This document shows, in pieces, positions 62,921-64,000 of a stretch of DNA of 64,000 bases (positions are counted from its first letter, which is position 1; each line of letters opens with the position of its first letter). The DNA lies in contig NZ_LT629693.1 of the NCBI RefSeq assembly GCF_900099825.1, forward strand, positions 7,203,001-7,267,000, in the 5' to 3' direction. Made by a program: the position numbers and the translations under genes. This DNA comes from Bradyrhizobium ottawaense (GTDB taxonomy: Bacteria; Pseudomonadota; Alphaproteobacteria; Rhizobiales; Xanthobacteraceae). The notes beneath the pieces were generated by a model that saw only the letters and a program-made list of their open reading frames with translations, was not told the DNA's origin and made no database searches.

Positions 62921-62980
62921 CTGTTTGACGCGTTTTCTTGACGCGAACCGGTGCCCACTTCGCTTGAAAACGCTTTGCTA
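62921..62980 (-). repeat. Dispersed element, copy C (truncated)
   Basis: Read on the minus strand: AAAGCGTTTTCAAGCGAAG, then CAAGAAAACGCGTCAAAC. It lacks the terminal hairpin. Its start coincides with the TAG stop codon of pyrC. Confidence 0.75.
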
Positions 62981-64000
62981 GACATGCTCATAGACCGTCC
63001 GTCCGCCCACGATAGTACGCACGACGCGGCCGGAGAAGCGGGCTTCGTCGAATGGGGTATTTTTGCATTGCGATTTGAGGTCGGCGGGATCGAGCACCCA
63101 GGGCGTATCGGGGTCGATCACGATGAGGTCGGCCGGCGATCCCGCGCGCAGCGTGCCGCCGGGCAGGCCGAGCAGTTCGGCCGGCCGGGTCGACATCGCC
63201 CGGATCAGCGTCTTGAAATCCATCTCGCCGTTGTGAATGAGCCGCAACGCTGCCGGCAGCATGGTCTGCAGGCCGACCGCGCCGCTGGCTGCTTCCGCGA
63301 ACGGCAGCCGCTTCACCTCGACGTCCTGCGGGTTGTGATCGGACATCACGACGTCGATCAGTCCGGAGGCAACCGCTGCGACCAGCGCCAGGCGGTCGTC
63401 CTCGCTGCGCAGCGGCGGCGACAGTTTCAGGAACGTCCGGTAGGGGCCGATGTCGTTTTCGTTCAGCGTCACATGGTTGATCGACGCCGACGCGCTGACG
63501 TCGAGGCCGGCATCGCGGGCCCGTTTGAGGATTTCCAGCGACTCGACGCAGCTCAGCGAGGCCGCATGATAGCGCCCGCCGGTCAGTGCCACGAGCCGCA
63601 TGTCGCGCTCCAGCATGACGGCTTCGGCGGCATTGGGAATGCCGACCAGTCCCAGTCGCGTGGCGAATTCGCCCTCGTTCATCACGCCTTCGCCGACCAG
63701 GTCAGGGTCTTCGGTGTGGTGCACGATCAGCGCGTCGAAATCGCGCGCATAGGTCAGCGCCCGGCGCATCACCTGCGCGTTGGTGACGCTGCGGTCGCCA
63801 TCGGTGAAGGCCACGGCGCCGGCGGCCTTCAGCAGGCCGATCTCGGTCATTTCCTCGCCGCGCATGCCCTTGGTGAGTGCCGCCATCGGGTGAATGTTGA
63901 CGATCGCGGTGTCGCGGGCGCGGCGCAGCACGAAATCGACGGTGGCCGAATTGTCGATGACGGGCGAGGTGTCGGGCTGGCAGATGATGGTGGTGATGCC
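62978..64000 (-). CDS. pyrC: Dihydroorotase, C-terminal part (5' end outside window)
   Basis: 340 residues are visible, open to the window edge. The amidohydrolase barrel shows [54 protein letters not shown] and [20 protein letters not shown], where active class I enzymes have (T/S)DHxPH. The metal-binding HxH would lie upstream. It closes the dihydroorotate ring in pyrimidine synthesis, or serves as the inactive partner of PyrB; the missing N-terminus would decide. The pyrC-plsY order is typical of rhizobia. Confidence 0.88.
   Translation of the reverse strand, partial: GITTIICQPDTSPVIDNSATVDFVLRRARDTAIVNIHPMAALTKGMRGEEMTEIGLLKAAGAVAFTDGDRSVTNAQVMRRALTYARDFDALIVHHTEDPDLVGEGVMNEGEFATRLGLVGIPNAAEAVMLERDMRLVALTGGRYHAASLSCVESLEILKRARDAGLDVSASASINHVTLNENDIGPYRTFLKLSPPLRSEDDRLALVAAVASGLIDVVMSDHNPQDVEVKRLPFAEAASGAVGLQTMLPAALRLIHNGEMDFKTLIRAMSTRPAELLGLPGGTLRAGSPADLIVIDPDTPWVLDPADLKSQCKNTPFDEARFSGRVVRTIVGGRTVYEHV

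Noticed and set aside
1..64000. CRISPR arrays, tRNA or rRNA genes, prophage or toxin-antitoxin modules
   Set aside because: I looked for direct-repeat arrays, cloverleaf-like segments and known module proteins and found none that hold up.

Overview
The window reads as high-GC chromosomal DNA from an alphaproteobacterium of the Bradyrhizobium/Rhodopseudomonas kind. This is an inference from gene content: MipZ, DivK-PleD, an EipB (DUF1849) envelope protein, ClpS-ClpA, a phasin under a PhaR-like operator, DUF1489, DUF3572 and YidB proteins, plus dispersed palindromic repeats of the kind common in that family. Most of it is ordinary, densely packed core chromosome. I see no tRNA, rRNA, CRISPR array, phage module or complete insertion sequence. 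The one clear mobile element is a group II intron near 57.4-59.4 kb.

Layout. 0-9.3 kb: the end of an aldo/keto reductase, an orphan TonB/TolA-like protein, an Ldh-family dehydrogenase, DUF599, a glutathione transferase, YidB, small hypotheticals, DUF1489, an exported ClpP-like protein, panC and divergent mipZ. 9.3-14.7 kb: an MDR dehydrogenase facing an XRE regulator across a palindrome, a lipase-like hydrolase, a VWA protein, DUF302 and a membrane J-protein. 14.9-22.6 kb: a DacA/SPOR D,D-carboxypeptidase, a phasin with two operator copies, a TadG/VWA protein, clpS and clpA. 22.6-33.2 kb: PilZ, an intradiol dioxygenase, a lytic transglycosylase, a phosphotransferase, AzlCD, a Bug solute-binding protein, TrmO, HIT, a COG3146 acyltransferase, GDPD, RidA and EipB. 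33.3-40.6 kb: dinB with DUF3572, divK-pleD, a serine hydrolase, and TetR facing an MFS transporter. 41.2-47.7 kb: amtB, a 42-residue membrane peptide behind a structured leader, rpmG, an LLM monooxygenase, an M20 amidohydrolase and a Nudix protein. 47.8-64 kb: the minus-strand housekeeping series pyrC-plsY-dprA-topA-rnr-DUF983, split in two places by accessory genes.

How the genes work together. DivK and PleD are cell-cycle regulators; PleD makes c-di-GMP and the PilZ protein is a candidate receptor. MipZ positions the division plane. The carboxypeptidase, lytic transglycosylase and EipB belong to envelope maintenance. ClpS delivers N-degron substrates to ClpA. AmtB, with a possible sigma-54 promoter, serves nitrogen supply. 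Five regulator genes each sit head-to-head with the enzyme or transporter they probably control (XRE/MDR dehydrogenase, TetR/MFS, HxlR/SDR, HxlR/azoreductase); several of these intergenic regions carry a palindrome.

Most notable points: (1) a small membrane-protein gene at 42.8 kb whose Shine-Dalgarno sequence lies inside a hairpin, behind two further stem-loops; (2) dprA is split by a 2-base change in a GAGAGA tract; (3) the accessory block between topA and dprA holds two HxlR/reductase pairs, a decayed TadG fragment and a group II intron placed just after a hairpin; (4) four copies of a roughly 50-104 bp dispersed element and two copies of a 78 bp REP-like palindrome, several of which supply or abut the stop codon of a neighbouring gene.
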